Below, piece after piece: positions 62,645-64,000 of a stretch of 64,000 bases of DNA (the first letter of the stretch is position 1; each line of letters begins with the position of its first letter). The notes below the pieces were generated by a model. It was not told where the DNA came from and did no database searches. It saw nothing but the letters and a program-made list of their open reading frames with translations. Position numbers and translations under genes: made by a program. The DNA is from Vibrio maerlii. Its GTDB lineage: Bacteria; Pseudomonadota; Gammaproteobacteria; Enterobacterales; Vibrionaceae. The stretch is taken from contig NZ_QRHC01000004.1 in NCBI RefSeq assembly GCF_003415655.1, forward strand, positions 62,001 through 126,000, read 5' to 3'.

Positions 62645-64000
62645 GTATTTCTCTATCTCAACTTCGTCAATTTGTCTTTCAGGTAGATAGGCCTTCGCAT
62701 AGCGTAAGTAAGTTCCGCTGGTTAGGAACAAGCGGAACAGATCGATATCGAAATGCTCATCTAGCGCCATCTTGTACATGATGTCTATTGCAATGCTGAT
62801 AGGCTTAGCTTTTTTGTATGGTCTATCAGACGCGGTTAACGCTTCGAATATATCTGAGATAACGAGAATACGTTCAGGGATGGATAGCTCATCACCAGCT
62901 AGTTTCCTTGGATAACCCGTACCTTTGAGTGTTTCATGGTGTGTTGATGCATAACGAGGTACGCGTTTCAACTCACTAGGGAAGGGGAGACTTTCCAGCA
63001 TTTTGATGGTGCTAATAATATGCTCATTGATCTTGAAGCGGTCTTCATTGGTCAAGGTACCACGACGCACTGTAAGGTTATAAACCTCCCCTTGGTTGTA
63101 TTGATGCTCTGGCACATCCATTTTGATACCAAAGGTAGGGTCGTAATCCGTATTTCTTTGGCGAGGTATAATATGCTCTGGTTTGTCGGTTAGAAGCTGT
63201 TCCACCGCGGGTACCGGAGTGGAAGGAGCCGTTATCGCTAAATCTTCCGCTGGCGATAGACCTAAGCGGTCATCAAAGTGGCGAACCCAGGTCGTTTTCG
63301 CGAGCGTTTGAATGCGTTCAATCTTGTCGTCGCTCATGAACTCACCACCGACGTTAGCATTAGCGATAAAAGTAAAATCTTCAACAAGTTGGTTGCGAAC
63401 AGAGTCAAGCTTGGCTTTTAACTCTTGCTCATTGCCTGAGTTGGCTTGTAGCGCCTTGAGCATATCTATTTCTGCATCGCGCCATAGAACCTCAAATCTC
63501 ATTCGGACTTCGTTAATGCGGTTATAATTGGCTTCAAGCTTACTGCCTTTGTCTATGATGTGTTCAGGAGTAGTGATCTTGCCACAATCATGCAGCCATG
63601 CAGCAATCCTGAACTCACGTCTTTCATCTTGGTTAGCAAATTGAAAGTCTTTAAACTTACCTTCGGTTGAAGCTTCAACTGCTTCTGCGAGCATAATGCC
63701 TAACTTTGGAACTCGGTGACAGTGCCCCCCTGTATATGGTGATTTTTCGTCGATTGCTTCCGCAATCAACTTGATAATGGCTTCGATGAACTCTTCTTGA
63801 GCAACTTCATGTTCTCGAATTTGAGTAGCCATTTGATTGATTGATGTGGAAAGCTCCCAAAGCTCTTTTATTTGTGTATCAACTGGTTGTAATTCGCTAT
63901 AGCGTCGCTCTTTTATCTTCAATGTTTCTTGGCGAATTAAGCTAATTGGGTTCACAATCGGCGATCCAAAAATCCAAGCAAGTGGTAGTAAGCAAGCCAT
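62633..64000 (-). CDS. HD-GYP domain cyclic-di-GMP phosphodiesterase (partial)
   Basis: 455 visible residues; the N-terminus continues beyond the window. A membrane helix remnant (MACLLPLAWIFGSPI) and a HAMP-like linker precede the HD-GYP domain, which is interrupted by an insert: HD motif WLHDCGKI near residue 135, a long insert (about residues 160-320), then the HETLKGTGYPRKL GYP motif near residue 373 and DIFEALTASDRPY. HD-GYP enzymes hydrolyse cyclic di-GMP and control motility or biofilm. The gene ends at the octanucleotide repeat. Confidence 0.88.
   Translation of the reverse strand: MACLLPLAWIFGSPIVNPISLIRQETLKIKERRYSELQPVDTQIKELWELSTSINQMATQIREHEVAQEEFIEAIIKLIAEAIDEKSPYTGGHCHRVPKLGIMLAEAVEASTEGKFKDFQFANQDERREFRIAAWLHDCGKITTPEHIIDKGSKLEANYNRINEVRMRFEVLWRDAEIDMLKALQANSGNEQELKAKLDSVRNQLVEDFTFIANANVGGEFMSDDKIERIQTLAKTTWVRHFDDRLGLSPAEDLAITAPSTPVPAVEQLLTDKPEHIIPRQRNTDYDPTFGIKMDVPEHQYNQGEVYNLTVRRGTLTNEDRFKINEHIISTIKMLESLPFPSELKRVPRYASTHHETLKGTGYPRKLAGDELSIPERILVISDIFEALTASDRPYKKAKPISIAIDIMYKMALDEHFDIDLFRLFLTSGTYLRYAKAYLPERQIDEVEIEKYLES

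Overview
The window looks like a segment of the second (accessory) chromosome of a Vibrio or close relative. The reasons are moderate GC, Vibrionaceae-type genes (three DUF2860 outer-membrane proteins, a napFDABC operon with a TIGR02808-like small protein and adjacent narQP, and a nearly enterobacterial CpsG), and short palindromic intergenic repeats of a Vibrio kind. The species cannot be fixed from sequence alone. There are no rRNA, tRNA, CRISPR or phage genes. Both ends cut through a gene: a LacI regulator on the left and an HD-GYP protein on the right.

0-12.9 kb: a sugar locus. A leftward operon holds a GH13_18 sucrose/glucosylglycerate-phosphorylase-like enzyme, a CUT1 ABC importer, an unrecognised 608-residue protein and a LacI regulator. 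A divergent pair encodes a GT4 glycosyltransferase and phosphomannomutase (cpsG). The shared promoter region carries two perfect LacI-type palindromes. A GNAT acetyltransferase and a small membrane protein follow.

12.9-22.3 kb: a second locus built on similar lines. It has an ABC importer of the iron/polyamine/YnjB type, a ROK regulator, a cytosolic phosphodiester-glycosidase (NAGPA)-like protein, a second GT4 enzyme paralogous to the first, and a convergent DUF1868 (2H phosphoesterase) gene. A palindrome with core TTAACTTGGTTAA occurs twice before the transporter and once before the DUF1868 gene, tying them into one candidate regulon. These two paired loci are the best candidate here for an undescribed system: import plus breakdown (and perhaps remodelling) of a glycosylated solute, with a possible phosphodiester substrate in the second.

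22.4-30.3 kb: DUF2860 porin-like proteins, a PQQ-type sugar dehydrogenase, a lipoprotein hydrolase, cytochrome b561, a prolyl-aminopeptidase-like hydrolase, a DsbA-like protein, and a 264-bp MITE with 18-bp terminal inverted repeats.

30.4-38.9 kb: a probable cellobionate (or related aldonic-acid disaccharide) utilisation cluster. A CUT1 ABC importer is divergent from a LacI regulator, a GH94 phosphorylase and gluconokinase, with a 16-bp operator between them. Imported glucosyl-gluconate would give glucose-1-phosphate and 6-phosphogluconate.

39-51 kb: a YfcC-type transporter with a structured leader, a C13 (legumain-like) lipoprotein peptidase, and then a secreted alkylsulfatase, four outer-membrane proteins including a FadL-type channel, and a LysR regulator. 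A 14-bp palindrome ATCG-N6-CGAT lies before each of the five leftward transcription units and beside the LysR gene, so this is a coherent candidate LysR regulon for uptake and cleavage of amphiphilic sulfate esters.

51-64 kb: small accessory genes (a P-loop protein, a cupin, a His-tailed small protein with an MFS transporter, a LysE exporter), then periplasmic nitrate reductase napFDABC with its sensor-regulator pair narQP, a 7-2-7 NarP-type site before napF, and a truncated HD-GYP gene followed by an octanucleotide tandem repeat.
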